From positions 186,001 to 250,000 of the forward strand of contig JAXMMT010000009.1 of assembly GCA_034399355.1 (NCBI GenBank): DNA of 64,000 nucleotides. Reading direction: 5' to 3'. The notes beneath the pieces are model-generated. The model searched no databases, had not been told where the DNA came from, and saw only the letters and a list, made by a program, of their open reading frames with translations. The position numbers were made by a program, and so were the translations under genes. Of the stretch, positions 1-8,298 are shown piece after piece (the first letter of the stretch is position 1; the number at the start of each line of letters is the position of its first letter). The stretch comes from UBA2279 sp034399355 (GTDB lineage: Bacteria; Actinomycetota; Coriobacteriia; Anaerosomatales; Anaerosomataceae).

Positions 1-693
1 GAGCAACTCCTCGTACGCGAGTCTACGTCGCGCCAGCTCGGCCTCAACAGCGTCCTCCGGGAAATGAATCGCCCGCAGGGCGTGACGCAGCGACATCAAC
101 TCCCGCTCACACCGGACGGCAGCGGGCAAGGGGTCCGGAACGTCGCCCGCGTACCGGAGTGCCTCGGTGACGAGACGTCGCATCCAGTTCGTTGACAGGC
201 CCTCAGTCGCACGATGCACGGGAAGGATCCGCCCGAGCGTCTCGGGATCGTTCTCGCCGTCGAGACGTTCTACGAAGGGAGAGCGCATCTGCTTCAGTCC
301 ATAGTCGAACTCGACGCGGCCTGCGAACGCTACGCGCTCACCGATCCGGAACCGCTGTGCCATGTACGGTTGGTTGAACCACACACCGATGAGGGCACCG
401 GTTCCGTCCACTAGAGCGATCTCGGTGATGGTCAACCGAGGTCTTGGGTGCTTCACCTTGATGTCATGGATCGTACCTATGACCGTCGCCTCACCGCCTG
501 GCTTGACCTGTGCCAAAGTCGCAGCGGCGGTGAGGTCCAGGTAGCGGAACGGGTAGTGGCGCACCAAGTCCTCGACGGTCTTGATGCCGAGACGTGCAAG
601 GGCCTCAGCTTTGTGCTCGTCGACGAATCGCACCTCGGTGACCGGGTGCGTCCACCTCTCGATGGTGCCGCCACGTGCGTCGCCGCCGTGCAC
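1..693 (-). CDS. recG: ATP-dependent DNA helicase RecG, N-terminal part (cut by window edge)
   Basis: RecG remodels stalled replication forks and Holliday junctions. Only about 230 N-terminal residues are in the window; the C-terminus lies beyond position 1. The translation contains the wedge (OB-fold) domain signature: a PFRYLDL segment, GTIHDIK, the VWFNQPYM strand and LGRILPVHRATEGLS, all typical of RecG family members. I chose the GTG at 693-691 because GGGGAGG lies seven bases upstream. The start sits just past the degV stop (708), so recG is the last gene of the asp23-fakA-degV-recG run, an order common in Gram-positives. No helicase motifs are visible because they lie outside the window. 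Confidence 0.9.
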   Translation of the reverse strand, partial: MHGGDARGGTIERWTHPVTEVRFVDEHKAEALARLGIKTVEDLVRHYPFRYLDLTAAATLAQVKPGGEATVIGTIHDIKVKHPRPRLTITEIALVDGTGALIGVWFNQPYMAQRFRIGERVAFAGRVEFDYGLKQMRSPFVERLDGENDPETLGRILPVHRATEGLSTNWMRRLVTEALRYAGDVPDPLPAAVRCERELMSLRHALRAIHFPEDAVEAELARRRLAYEELL

Positions 694-707
694 GCGACGC
701 CCTCCCC

Positions 708-1559
708 TCAGCCGATCGGGTAGTATGCGACCCCGACCGCGCCAGGTCCTGCGTACGTACCCATTACGGCGCCCAACTCGTGGACGCCTTCGACCTCGTA
801 GTCGGCACCAGCCTCGTCAAGCGCCGCCTGCAGGTCAACCACGAGATTCGGTGACAACGAGTGGAGGAACGCCGCTCGAACACGACCGTGCTTCGAGTCC
901 TCGGCTACTTGAGCTGCCATCTCGGCCAAGGCCTTCTTGGTGCCTTTGACCTTCTTGAAGGGCTCGATGATACCTTCGTCGTTGAAAGTGAGTACGGGTT
1001 TGATGTTGAGGAGGCTTGCAGCAAGACCCTGTGCCTTTCCCGCACGCCCGCCTTTTACAAGGTATTCGAGGGTGTCGAGGGCGAACAGCAGCCGGTCGGT
1101 ATTCACCACGTGCCACGCGGCGGCTTCGATGACATCGGCGTCGCCCCCTGCATCACGTGCCGCAGTCGCCGCGCATATCGCAAGTGCCACTGCGGCACTC
1201 ACCGTGAGGGTGTCAACCACGCGTACCGGGATCGGAGACGAGGCAGCCGCGAGAATCGCGGACTCATGCGTGCCCGACAGGGCGGAGGTCAGGTGGATGG
1301 ACACAATCTCATCGCACCCTGCGTCGGCGAGCGACTGGTACACAGCGGTGAACTCGGCCGGCGACGGCTGAGACGTCTTCGGGAGTGTCGGGGACGCCTT
1401 GAGTTTCTCGAAGAATGTCTCCGGTGTGAAGTCGACCCAATCGAGGTATGTCTGTTCGCCGAAGAGAACCTTTAGCGGAACCATGACGACGTCGTTCTCT
1501 GCAAGCCACTGCGGACCCATATCACACGTACTGTCACAGACGATTCCAACCTTGGCCAT
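708..1559 (-). CDS. degV: DegV family fatty-acid-binding protein (FakB-like)
   Basis: A 283-residue DegV-fold protein. Family members bind one fatty acid and, as FakB, present it to the kinase FakA for phosphorylation and entry into phospholipid synthesis. Visible family marks are the N-terminal VGIVCDSTCD strand, the carboxylate-binding HLTSALSGTHESA segment near residue 90, and the LEYLVKGGRAGKAQG / LLNIKPVL region near residues 165-190. The ATG at 1559 has GGAGGG upstream. It follows the DhaL-domain gene by about 30 bases, and this pairing strongly suggests a FakA-FakB system. The substrate preference (saturated or unsaturated acid) cannot be read from the sequence. Confidence 0.88.
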   Translation of the reverse strand: MAKVGIVCDSTCDMGPQWLAENDVVMVPLKVLFGEQTYLDWVDFTPETFFEKLKASPTLPKTSQPSPAEFTAVYQSLADAGCDEIVSIHLTSALSGTHESAILAAASSPIPVRVVDTLTVSAAVALAICAATAARDAGGDADVIEAAAWHVVNTDRLLFALDTLEYLVKGGRAGKAQGLAASLLNIKPVLTFNDEGIIEPFKKVKGTKKALAEMAAQVAEDSKHGRVRAAFLHSLSPNLVVDLQAALDEAGADYEVEGVHELGAVMGTYAGPGAVGVAYYPIG

Positions 1560-1592
1560 GCTTGGACCCTCCGTTCAATCCGGGGTCCGGCG

Positions 1593-3203
1593 TTACTCGA
1601 CAGCGAGCACCACCGGGTAGAGCGGCTGTCCACCAATGTGCGTCTCTATCTCAAGACCAGGACTCGTCTTCTCGACGGCAGCCGTGATCAGGATGAGTTC
1701 CTCTTCGGTCAAATCCTCACCAGCGAGTATCGTGAGCGTCTCTGCATCCGCAGCCAGTAATCCGACTAAACGAACAGTGACGTCAACCACGTCATCGCCT
1801 ACGACCTCGATCTCATGATCAGTGATCCCGATGACCTGCCCGGCTTTGATGGGGCCCACCTTGCCCTTGGAGTCCTTGATAGCGGTGGTGACCTCTCCGC
1901 TCTTCACCTCGGACGCAGCCTCGGTCATCGCCTCCACGATGTCATCCAGCGAAGCGGAGACGTCCACGGCGAGCAAGGCTGCGAATGCCTCAGGAACTGA
2001 CGTGGTCGGTACGACCCGCAGGGGACGCCCGAAGACATCGGCCACCTGCTGAGCTGCCATGACTATGTTCTTGTTGTTGGGGAGGATGATGACGGTCTTG
2101 GCGTCAACCTTCTCGGCCGCCGCGAGAAGCTCAGCAGTTGAAGGGTTCATCGTCTGCCCTCCGCTGACGATCTCGTCCACGCCGAGGCTCCTGAGAATCT
2201 CGGCCATGCCGGCACCGGCCGCTACCGCAACGAAGCCGAGGGGCTTTGTGGGGATTTGGTCCTTCCGGAGCTCCTTCGTGCGTTCTGCGGTTTGGCGGCG
2301 CATGTTGTTGATGTGGACGTCGCCGACCTCGCCCAACGAAGTGGCCCAGGCGATGACACTACCAGGGTCGTTCGTGTGGACATGGATCTTGTAGAGATCG
2401 CTGTCGCCGACTATGAGTTCGGAACCGCCTCTGGAGGCGACCCACTCCTCCAGGAACGACTGCTCGGCGTCTGTACCGAACAACAGGAACTCAGTGCAGT
2501 AGAGATACTCTCCGTCGTCCCAATCGTCTACTACCTCAACCATGAGCGGCGCTGTCGTCATCTGCATGTGACGCTCCTTGAACTCATGGCCCTCCATGCC
2601 CGCGACGAATCCTTCCGCAAGAATCGCAAGACCGAACCCGCCGGCGTCGACGACACCGTTCTCTTTAAGCACCGGCAGCAGCTCCGGACCGCGTCTAACC
2701 GACTCGAAGGCCGCTTGCACGACGGCGTCAAGCAGCTCATCAACGGTCGACCCCGCCTCGACAGCGGTACGCGCAACATTCGCAGTGTCCTTGAGCACGG
2801 TGAGCATAGTGCCTTCGACAGGCTTACGAACAGCTTGATAGGCAACGGTTGTCGCGCGGTCAAGCGCATCGGCGACTAGACACGGCGATAACTCGGTCGC
2901 CCGACCGACCACATCGCAGAGGCCCCGCAGTATCTGGCTCAAGATGACGCCAGAGTTGCCGCGGGCTCCCATGAGCGAACCATGCTGGATCGCCTTGCAG
3001 GTCTCGGCAAGACTCGCCTCTGAACCCATGCTGTTGAGATCAGACATGACTGCGTCCATCGTGAGCGACATATTGATGCCGGTGTCGCCATCAGGCACGG
3101 GGAAGACGTTGAGTTTATTGATCTCGTCTTTGCGGGCCTTCAGCACGTCGGCTGCAGCAGCGACGAGGTCGACTGCCGTCGCTCGGCGGGCGTGATCTGT
3201 CAT
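1593..3203 (-). CDS. fakA: DhaL/DAK2-domain kinase, FakA (YloV) family
   Basis: A 536-residue protein of the YloV/FakA family, which uses ATP to phosphorylate a fatty acid bound to a DegV-type partner. The N-terminal DhaL domain shows the metal/ATP motif NVFPVPDGDTGINM (about residues 32-45) and the GARGNSGVILSQILRG segment; the C-terminal half is the family's DegV-related region ending EIETHIGGQPLYPV. The frame is open further upstream, but the ATG at 3203 is preferred: it has TGGAG upstream and begins just past the asp23 stop (3217). The degV gene directly downstream fits a fatty acid kinase operon. In Gram-positives this gene is often labelled only as a DAK2-domain protein. Confidence 0.88.
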   Translation of the reverse strand: MTDHARRATAVDLVAAAADVLKARKDEINKLNVFPVPDGDTGINMSLTMDAVMSDLNSMGSEASLAETCKAIQHGSLMGARGNSGVILSQILRGLCDVVGRATELSPCLVADALDRATTVAYQAVRKPVEGTMLTVLKDTANVARTAVEAGSTVDELLDAVVQAAFESVRRGPELLPVLKENGVVDAGGFGLAILAEGFVAGMEGHEFKERHMQMTTAPLMVEVVDDWDDGEYLYCTEFLLFGTDAEQSFLEEWVASRGGSELIVGDSDLYKIHVHTNDPGSVIAWATSLGEVGDVHINNMRRQTAERTKELRKDQIPTKPLGFVAVAAGAGMAEILRSLGVDEIVSGGQTMNPSTAELLAAAEKVDAKTVIILPNNKNIVMAAQQVADVFGRPLRVVPTTSVPEAFAALLAVDVSASLDDIVEAMTEAASEVKSGEVTTAIKDSKGKVGPIKAGQVIGITDHEIEVVGDDVVDVTVRLVGLLAADAETLTILAGEDLTEEELILITAAVEKTSPGLEIETHIGGQPLYPVVLAVE

Positions 3204-3216
3204 CAGCGGCTCCAGG

Positions 3217-3570
3217 CTACTGCTTACGGACCTTGATGCCCTGCACATGGACAGTGACTGCGTTCACCTGGACATCCGCGTCGTGGGTGAGCGCGTACTT
3301 GACGCGGTCGACAAGGTTGCGGGAAACCTCGGCAAGATTCGTGCCGTGCTCGACCACGATGTAGAGGTCGACATGAACGTGCGCGTCATCGTCGTTTCCG
3401 ATGACCACGCCTTTGCGCAACTTGTCCCGTGAAAGCAACTGTGCGACACCGTCGCGCATCGAGGGGCTTGCCATCCCAACGACACCGTAGCACTCGAGCG
3501 CGACGAAACCCGCGATGTCCGCGAGGACGTCGTTCGCGATGGTTATCGTGCCCTGTACCGTCTCGGCCAT
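3217..3570 (-). CDS. Asp23/Gls24 family envelope stress protein
   Basis: A 117-residue Asp23/Gls24 (DUF322) protein. It has the ETVQGTITIANDVLADIAGFVALECYGVVGM start and the HVHVDLYIVVEHGTNLAEV core of the family; the ending VQGIKVRKQ is also typical. Members are membrane-associated or cytosolic stress proteins in Gram-positives, with no known catalytic activity. The ATG at 3570 is chosen because GGGAGG lies seven bases upstream; the frame is open further upstream but lacks a ribosome site there. It is the first gene of the asp23-fakA-degV-recG series and diverges from rpmB. Confidence 0.9.
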   Translation of the reverse strand: MAETVQGTITIANDVLADIAGFVALECYGVVGMASPSMRDGVAQLLSRDKLRKGVVIGNDDDAHVHVDLYIVVEHGTNLAEVSRNLVDRVKYALTHDADVQVNAVTVHVQGIKVRKQ

Positions 3571-3606
3571 GTCGTCGCCTCCCTGCGCACGCATACGAAT
3601 CAACAC

Positions 3607-3612
3607 AGTATA
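3607..3612 (-). promoter_or_regulatory. possible -10 element for the asp23-fakA-degV-recG operon
   Basis: On the minus strand TATACT lies about 37 bases upstream of the asp23 ATG, which would give a short leader. No good -35 hexamer is seen 16-18 bases upstream, so this is a weak call based on one element. Confidence 0.3.
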
Positions 3613-3652
3613 GCCGAAACCGGACAGTGCCACGCCAGGCGCGGACAGTCGC

Positions 3653-3681
3653 TTGTGGCCGTAGGCTCAGCGTGCTAATAT
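3653..3681 (+). promoter_or_regulatory. sigma-70-type promoter of rpmB
   Basis: TTGTGG (3653-3658) and TAATAT (3676-3681) are separated by 17 bases, and the -10 is preceded by TGC, an extended -10. The transcript would start near 3688 and reach the rpmB start at 3742. Confidence 0.55.
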
Positions 3682-3741
3682 GTGTCCGTTTTTCGCCTGT
3701 GAGCGCCCAGGGCGCTTGGATATGTGGAGGAGTCGGTAAAG

Positions 3742-3930
3742 ATGTCGCAAATCTGCAGCGTGTGCGGCAAGCACCCCACCGCGGGTCGCAACGTCAGCCA
3801 CTCGCACCGAGTCACCAATCGCATGTTCCATCCGAACATCCAGAAGGTGTCGGTAGTGGTCGATGGCACGACGAAGAAAATGAACGTCTGCACGAAGTGT
3901 ATGAAGGCCGGCAAGGTGCAACGCGGCTAG
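3742..3930 (+). CDS. rpmB: 50S ribosomal protein L28
   Basis: A 62-residue L28 of the zinc-binding type. It starts MSQICSVCGKHPTAG and has GRNVSHSHRVTNRMFHPNIQ, with cysteine pairs CSVC near the N-terminus and CTKC near the C-terminus as potential zinc ligands (C+ form). The ATG at 3742 is preceded by GGAGGAG with nine bases of spacing; an earlier in-frame ATG at 3724 overlaps this site and is rejected. It is transcribed away from the asp23 operon, an arrangement seen in many Gram-positives. Confidence 0.97.
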   Translation: MSQICSVCGKHPTAGRNVSHSHRVTNRMFHPNIQKVSVVVDGTTKKMNVCTKCMKAGKVQRG

Positions 3931-3938
3931 CTGGACTG

Positions 3939-5681
3939 TTACCGTCGCTCTTCTGGGACCCGGTTCAACCGCCCGCCGAGAATGTCAGTGAGGACGTTCA
4001 CAACGGCGGGGTCGAACTGGGTCCCTGCCTTGTCCTTGAGCTCAGCAAGGGCCTCAGACTCGGTCATCGCCCCCCGATACGGTCGGTCCGAGGTCATGGC
4101 CACGAAGGCATCCGCTACCGCGAGGATCCGGGCCCCAAGCGGAATCGCTTCGCCGGCAAGACCACCGAGGTAGCCGTGCCCGTCGAACCACTCGTGATGG
4201 TGGTAGACGATGGGAGCGACGTTGTGCAGCGCCGGGGCCTGCTGTAGAACCTCCATGGCGACCTGGGGATGCATCTTGAGAAGCGCCTGTTCGACCGTGG
4301 AGAGTGGGCGACTCTCAGTCAGGAGCGTCTCTCCGACCATGCTCATGCCAATGTCATGCAGCAGAGCAGCGATGCGCAAGGCCTCTTGCTGGTCTTCCCG
4401 AAGACCGAATGCCTCCCCGATCGCCGTCGCATACTCGATCACGCGGTCAGTGCCACCACTTGCATAGGGATCTTTCGTCTCAAGCGCAAGCGAGAGTGCT
4501 CGTAGGGTGTCGAAGTACAGGTCGCGTGAGGAGTTGACCGCGCGGGCGTTTCGGAGGGCGACGGCCGCTTGCTTGCCGAGCGTCTCCAGGGCACGCAGGT
4601 GTGAGTCCGTGAACCGCGCAGGGAATGTGCGGCTGCCTACGTTGATGACACCAAGTATTCCGTCGTCGTCCCCGAGCGGGACAGACACGGCTGATCTCAC
4701 GCCGTGTCGTCGGCCGGGTCGCTGCTGTGCGGGAAGGTCCTCAATGAGCAGCGGCTGTCCTGTAGAGAGCACCCATCCCGCAATGCCTTCGCCTGCCGCG
4801 ATGGACGTCCCTTCCACGACGTCCTGCGGAAGACCGTGTGCTTTGCTGATGACGAGGCGCTCTTGCTCTTCGTCAAGCAGCATGATGCTTGACGTTGCGG
4901 CATCGCAAAGCTTGATTGCTCGTTCAAGCGTCATTGCGAGAACCTCTTCGGGGTCAAGGACGCGGCTCAGATCGCGCGCGACCTCCACCAGATTCCGTGC
5001 CAGATCCATCTCGGTTCTGGCAACATGGACGGCAAGCGCACCGCTCAACGCACCGCGCACAGGTGCCGTGCACTGTGCGAGGCGTTCGCCGTCAGGCTCT
5101 TCGGCTGACTCGATGTCAACGGCGGCGACGCCACAGCTCTCACCAGCGCTGAGTGGGAGTGCATAGCGCCACACCAGCCGCTCACGATCCATCGTGCGGA
5201 CGCGAGCGAGTTGCCCGAGAGTCGCGCGCATCTCTCGGCAAGCTGCACCGAGGATAGCGTCCTCCAGGGAGACCGGCTGTGCCGATGGAGCCATCGGTCC
5301 TGCAGCGTGGATAAGGCGTAGTGTGCCGCTAGAAGGATCCTCCAACCACAGATGTGCGGCGACGGGTCTGCCGACGGTGCCACACGCCTCCATGAGAGTT
5401 CGTATGACAACGTCCGGCTCAAGCGTGGGTGGAACGCGAGGGAGTTCCAGCGCTGTAGAGACGGGCGCCGTGTCGAGCTGCTGCAGGCTCTCCCGTGTGG
5501 ATCCTGGGGAGCGCACGACAAGCCACACAACCACGCATGTGGCGGTGGCTGCGATGATGCCGGCCGTCGTCGAGCGCAGGAGTCCCACCGTCACCGCGAC
5601 GACGACTATGGCAGCGACTCCAGCGGCGACCTTGCCGCCGGAGCTCTGCCCATTTTCGCTGCTGTTCGCGTGCTGTGACAT
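3939..5681 (-). CDS. membrane-anchored GAF / degenerate HD-GYP domain protein
   Basis: A 580-residue protein. Two hydrophobic helices (about residues 18-54) anchor it; a GAF-like region follows, then a clearer GAF domain (about 225-375), then an HD-GYP-type domain (about 395-570). HD-GYP domains hydrolyse cyclic di-GMP. Here HDIG, a following MHP histidine, an HHHEWFDGHGY block and the final VADAF aspartate are present. However, the usual GHS-x-R-V histidine reads GGTDRV, the HDIGK lysine is Met, and GYP reads GYL. The domain may therefore sense rather than cleave, or have altered metal binding. It stands alone, convergent with rpmB (gap of eight bases). Confidence 0.82.
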   Translation of the reverse strand: MSQHANSSENGQSSGGKVAAGVAAIVVVAVTVGLLRSTTAGIIAATATCVVVWLVVRSPGSTRESLQQLDTAPVSTALELPRVPPTLEPDVVIRTLMEACGTVGRPVAAHLWLEDPSSGTLRLIHAAGPMAPSAQPVSLEDAILGAACREMRATLGQLARVRTMDRERLVWRYALPLSAGESCGVAAVDIESAEEPDGERLAQCTAPVRGALSGALAVHVARTEMDLARNLVEVARDLSRVLDPEEVLAMTLERAIKLCDAATSSIMLLDEEQERLVISKAHGLPQDVVEGTSIAAGEGIAGWVLSTGQPLLIEDLPAQQRPGRRHGVRSAVSVPLGDDDGILGVINVGSRTFPARFTDSHLRALETLGKQAAVALRNARAVNSSRDLYFDTLRALSLALETKDPYASGGTDRVIEYATAIGEAFGLREDQQEALRIAALLHDIGMSMVGETLLTESRPLSTVEQALLKMHPQVAMEVLQQAPALHNVAPIVYHHHEWFDGHGYLGGLAGEAIPLGARILAVADAFVAMTSDRPYRGAMTESEALAELKDKAGTQFDPAVVNVLTDILGGRLNRVPEERR

Positions 5682-5780
5682 GTCCTGCCACCGTTCCCCA
5701 GTCTGAGTGCGCAGACGAATCCGCTGTGTGGCTCTATCGGCAATTGACGCTCGGAGCTGGAGTTCTCCATCGGGTTCCTG

Positions 5781-6425
5781 CTAGGTGTCTCGTGACGTTA
5801 TCACGAGCAACGTACCCGATTCCACACTAACAGTGACTTCATCTTCCACACTCACATTGCTCAAGCCCCGTGACGACAACGGGCCGAGGGTGGCCCTGTT
5901 CAGCGCATATCGGAATCCGCCGAGCGTCACGCCCCGAGCCTCCCCTAGGGCAAACACGGAGACAGTCGTCCGCGGGGGCAACGCCAGTCTTGTACAACCG
6001 TGCAGACCTGAAGCAATCACCCACGCGTTCAGGTGAGGCTCACGTATGACCGGGTGAAGGTCGGCGTTGGCTGCAGCCGTTCCTACTGTCCCAAGAGTAT
6101 GGTCGAGCCGCGCGCTCGTGCACGCCGAGAGAACGAGTTCTGTCGCACCTGCTGCTCGAGCCGCGTCGACAGCAAGATCAAGGTCGCTCTTGTTCTTCTC
6201 GGCCGAGAATCGCCTTACGTCCACATGCGCCTGAGAGAGCCTCTCTACTGCTCCGGGAAGCGCAGAGTCGAAATCACCCACCGCGATATCGGGAGTCACG
6301 CCAGCGGCTATGCACCACTCGGCAGCAGCGTCAGCGGCGACCACAAGATCGCACACGGCCGCCAATTCGCGCACAAGTACGTCGGAGCCGAGAACGGGTG
6401 CGGCACCGACGATGAGCGCCTGCAT
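5781..6425 (-). CDS. thiN: thiamine pyrophosphokinase
   Basis: A 214-residue thiamine diphosphokinase that converts thiamine to TPP using ATP. Motifs are AADAAAEWCIAAGVTPDIAVGDFDS (the DFDS substrate/metal loop) and the EKNKSDLDLAVDAA block, equivalent to the EKD-x-TD-x-x-x-A motif of the family, plus RLDHTLG. The ATG at 6425 is used because GGAGGT lies nine bases upstream; the open frame extends further but has no ribosome site. The start overlaps the thiT stop in a TGATG junction. Uptake of thiamine by ThiT followed by phosphorylation here is a coherent TPP-controlled pathway. Confidence 0.9.
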   Translation of the reverse strand: MQALIVGAAPVLGSDVLVRELAAVCDLVVAADAAAEWCIAAGVTPDIAVGDFDSALPGAVERLSQAHVDVRRFSAEKNKSDLDLAVDAARAAGATELVLSACTSARLDHTLGTVGTAAANADLHPVIREPHLNAWVIASGLHGCTRLALPPRTTVSVFALGEARGVTLGGFRYALNRATLGPLSSRGLSNVSVEDEVTVSVESGTLLVITSRDT

Positions 6426-7009
6426 CACGGAGAGACCTCCTTGCGTACCGGAACGACACGCGAGAGCGCCGGGACGATCGCGACCGCAGCAACGGCGCAC
6501 GCTGCCGCAGACACGAGCACGAATGAGTTATACCCCGCCGAGTACAGCAAGACGGGCTGCCCGGGCCCCGCATACTCAGCGAAGAAGATGACACCGGACA
6601 CCGTGTGGGCCACGTAGCGCCCGAACGTACCGAGCACGGTGCCGGCGACGATCAGGGTGCGGACCGACGCTTGTCGATCGGGCAATGCGCGAAGTCGACC
6701 CGCTGCAAGTCCGGCTAGGCCTACAAGGGCATACGCAAGCGGGTAGTCGAGTATGTACTGTGCCCAGTGGACGATGAACGGGTTGAGTTGTGCGTCCAGC
6801 ACACCATAGAGCGCACCGGCAAGCATGGCGGGGCCTGCGCCACGCCTGAATGCCAGCACAAGCAGAGGGAGCATCGCGAGTGATATCTCGCCCCCCTGCG
6901 GCATCTGCCAGACCTTCAGCATGCCGAGGACAACGGCAAGCGCGATGCTCAGGCCCACTTCCGCGACAAGCCCCACGCGGTTACTGCCAGAGATGTGACC
7001 CTTGGACAT
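6425..7009 (-). CDS. thiT: thiamine ECF transporter S component ThiT
   Basis: A 194-residue hydrophobic protein with about six membrane segments. The S component binds thiamine and works with the shared energy-coupling module EcfAA'T, which is not in this window. The diagnostic ThiT block is present: QGGEISLAMLPLLVLAFRRGAGPAM followed by GALYGVLDAQLNPFIVHWAQYILDYPLAY. The ATG at 7009 has GGAGTG just upstream and is preferred to in-frame ATGs at 7021 and 7027. It is directly downstream of a TPP riboswitch and overlaps the thiamine pyrophosphokinase gene by one base. Confidence 0.9.
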   Translation of the reverse strand: MSKGHISGSNRVGLVAEVGLSIALAVVLGMLKVWQMPQGGEISLAMLPLLVLAFRRGAGPAMLAGALYGVLDAQLNPFIVHWAQYILDYPLAYALVGLAGLAAGRLRALPDRQASVRTLIVAGTVLGTFGRYVAHTVSGVIFFAEYAGPGQPVLLYSAGYNSFVLVSAAACAVAAVAIVPALSRVVPVRKEVSP

Positions 7010-7095
7010 GATCCACTCCATTCTCACAACCGCCGCAGCGGTGTGGGAGGAGTGAGGGACATGAGAGGGAGTCCTCCACGGGACGTCCCGCCGTT

Positions 7096-7172
7096 GTGCT
7101 GCTCCGCATTACCGGCACAGTCTTTCGGTCGCGGCAACTCGCCGCCTCTCAGCCGCTCACGCAGCTCCCGAT
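7096..7172 (-). promoter_or_regulatory. TPP riboswitch (THI element) of thiT-thiN
   Basis: Read on the minus strand, the segment has the THI-box hallmarks in order: GGGAGCTGC (P1 5' side), the invariant CTGAGAGG loop, GACC, then CCGGTAATGC, closed by GCAGC pairing with the 5' GCTGC. It lies 87-163 bases upstream of the thiT start. Downstream (about 7058-7090) are GGGACGTCCC and GGAGGACTCC, self-complementary stretches that could form the expression platform. Lack of a clear U tract suggests translational control, but this is uncertain. Confidence 0.85.
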
Positions 7173-7228
7173 ACGGGTGATTCGAACAAGACAATGCTCG
7201 CATGCTCCGCGCGCGAGCGCAACAGGCG

Positions 7229-8236
7229 CTATTCCATGGCCCGCAGGTATGGGTACGGGTTCACCGCTGCTCCCCCGTTGGGATGAATCTCGAAGTGCAG
7301 GTGCGGTGCACTGGCAGAGGCGTTTCCCGTGCTACCGACGTACCCGATGACCTCCCCTGCGCTCACCCGTCCGGACGTACGGGCATAGCCGTTGAGGTGC
7401 GCGTAGTAGAACGCCCAACCGTTGTCTCCCGTGAGCCAGATGGTCAGCCCCCCGAGCGAGCTGGACTTGGCTCTGATGGTGCCTGACATAACGGCCACCG
7501 TAGGAGTCCCGCGCCCTGCCATGATGTCAGTCCCTTTGTGCGTGCGGCCGCCGGAGCGTGCGGCTCCCCAGGTGTTGGAGTACGTGTAGGCACCCCGCAC
7601 GGGGAACACCATGCCGTTCGCACCGGGCTTTGCGGATGCCGGCCTGTTCGCCGCCTTGCGTGCTGCGTCGAGCTTCGCCTGAAGGGTGTTGTACTCCGAC
7701 TGGATCGACTTCAGCTTCTTCTGTAGCGCGTCGGACTTCTTCTTCAGCTCCCCTGCTTCTGAAGCTTGCTGCTCCTGAAGCTCCACGATCGAGGCGAGCT
7801 TCGCGTTCAGCTCGTCTTGGAGCGCCTTCACCTCAGCGATCGTGTCGGCATCCTGCGTGCCAAGACGTTGCGCGTATTCGAGCCTCATCAACATGTCATC
7901 CAGAGTCTCAGCCGTGAACAGCAGCATCAGGTAGTTAACGCCACCGGAACGGTACATTTCCGTCGCGCGAATCGAGAGCCGACCCGACGCGGCGACGAGC
8001 TCGTCTTCGAGGATTGCCAGCTCCTTGTCAGTCTGAGCAATCGTCGCATTCGTCTTGTCCAGCTTCCAGTACGCATCTGAGTACGCGTCACCGGCCTTCT
8101 TGGCTTCGGCACGTACCCTGGCAAGATCTGCCTCGAGCTGGTCGATCTCTGATTTGGCGCCAAAGGCAGCGGCCGGTGCTATCAGTGAGACGATCATGAA
8201 GACCGCCAGTATGAGTCGCAGGGTGCGGGAACGCAT
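7229..8236 (-). CDS. secreted coiled-coil M23 metallopeptidase (murein hydrolase)
   Basis: A 335-residue exported protein: a signal peptide (MRSRTLRLILAVFMIVSLIAP region, cleavage near AAAFGA), a long coiled coil (about residues 25-190) and a C-terminal M23 (LytM/NlpD/EnvC-like) domain. The zinc-site residues are intact: H and D in THKGTDI, and HLHFE near the end. It therefore looks catalytically active, unlike E. coli EnvC. I chose the ATG at 8236 because GGAG lies seven bases upstream; an in-frame ATG at 8248 has no ribosome site. The next gene upstream (8299-9369) carries an amidase-like domain lacking catalytic residues, suggesting a cell-wall pair. Confidence 0.88.
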   Translation of the reverse strand: MRSRTLRLILAVFMIVSLIAPAAAFGAKSEIDQLEADLARVRAEAKKAGDAYSDAYWKLDKTNATIAQTDKELAILEDELVAASGRLSIRATEMYRSGGVNYLMLLFTAETLDDMLMRLEYAQRLGTQDADTIAEVKALQDELNAKLASIVELQEQQASEAGELKKKSDALQKKLKSIQSEYNTLQAKLDAARKAANRPASAKPGANGMVFPVRGAYTYSNTWGAARSGGRTHKGTDIMAGRGTPTVAVMSGTIRAKSSSLGGLTIWLTGDNGWAFYYAHLNGYARTSGRVSAGEVIGYVGSTGNASASAPHLHFEIHPNGGAAVNPYPYLRAME

Positions 8237-8298
8237 ACAGAACTCCATCGGTCCGCTTGCAGGAACAACGCTGTAAGTCTACACGAACAAGGCAACGC

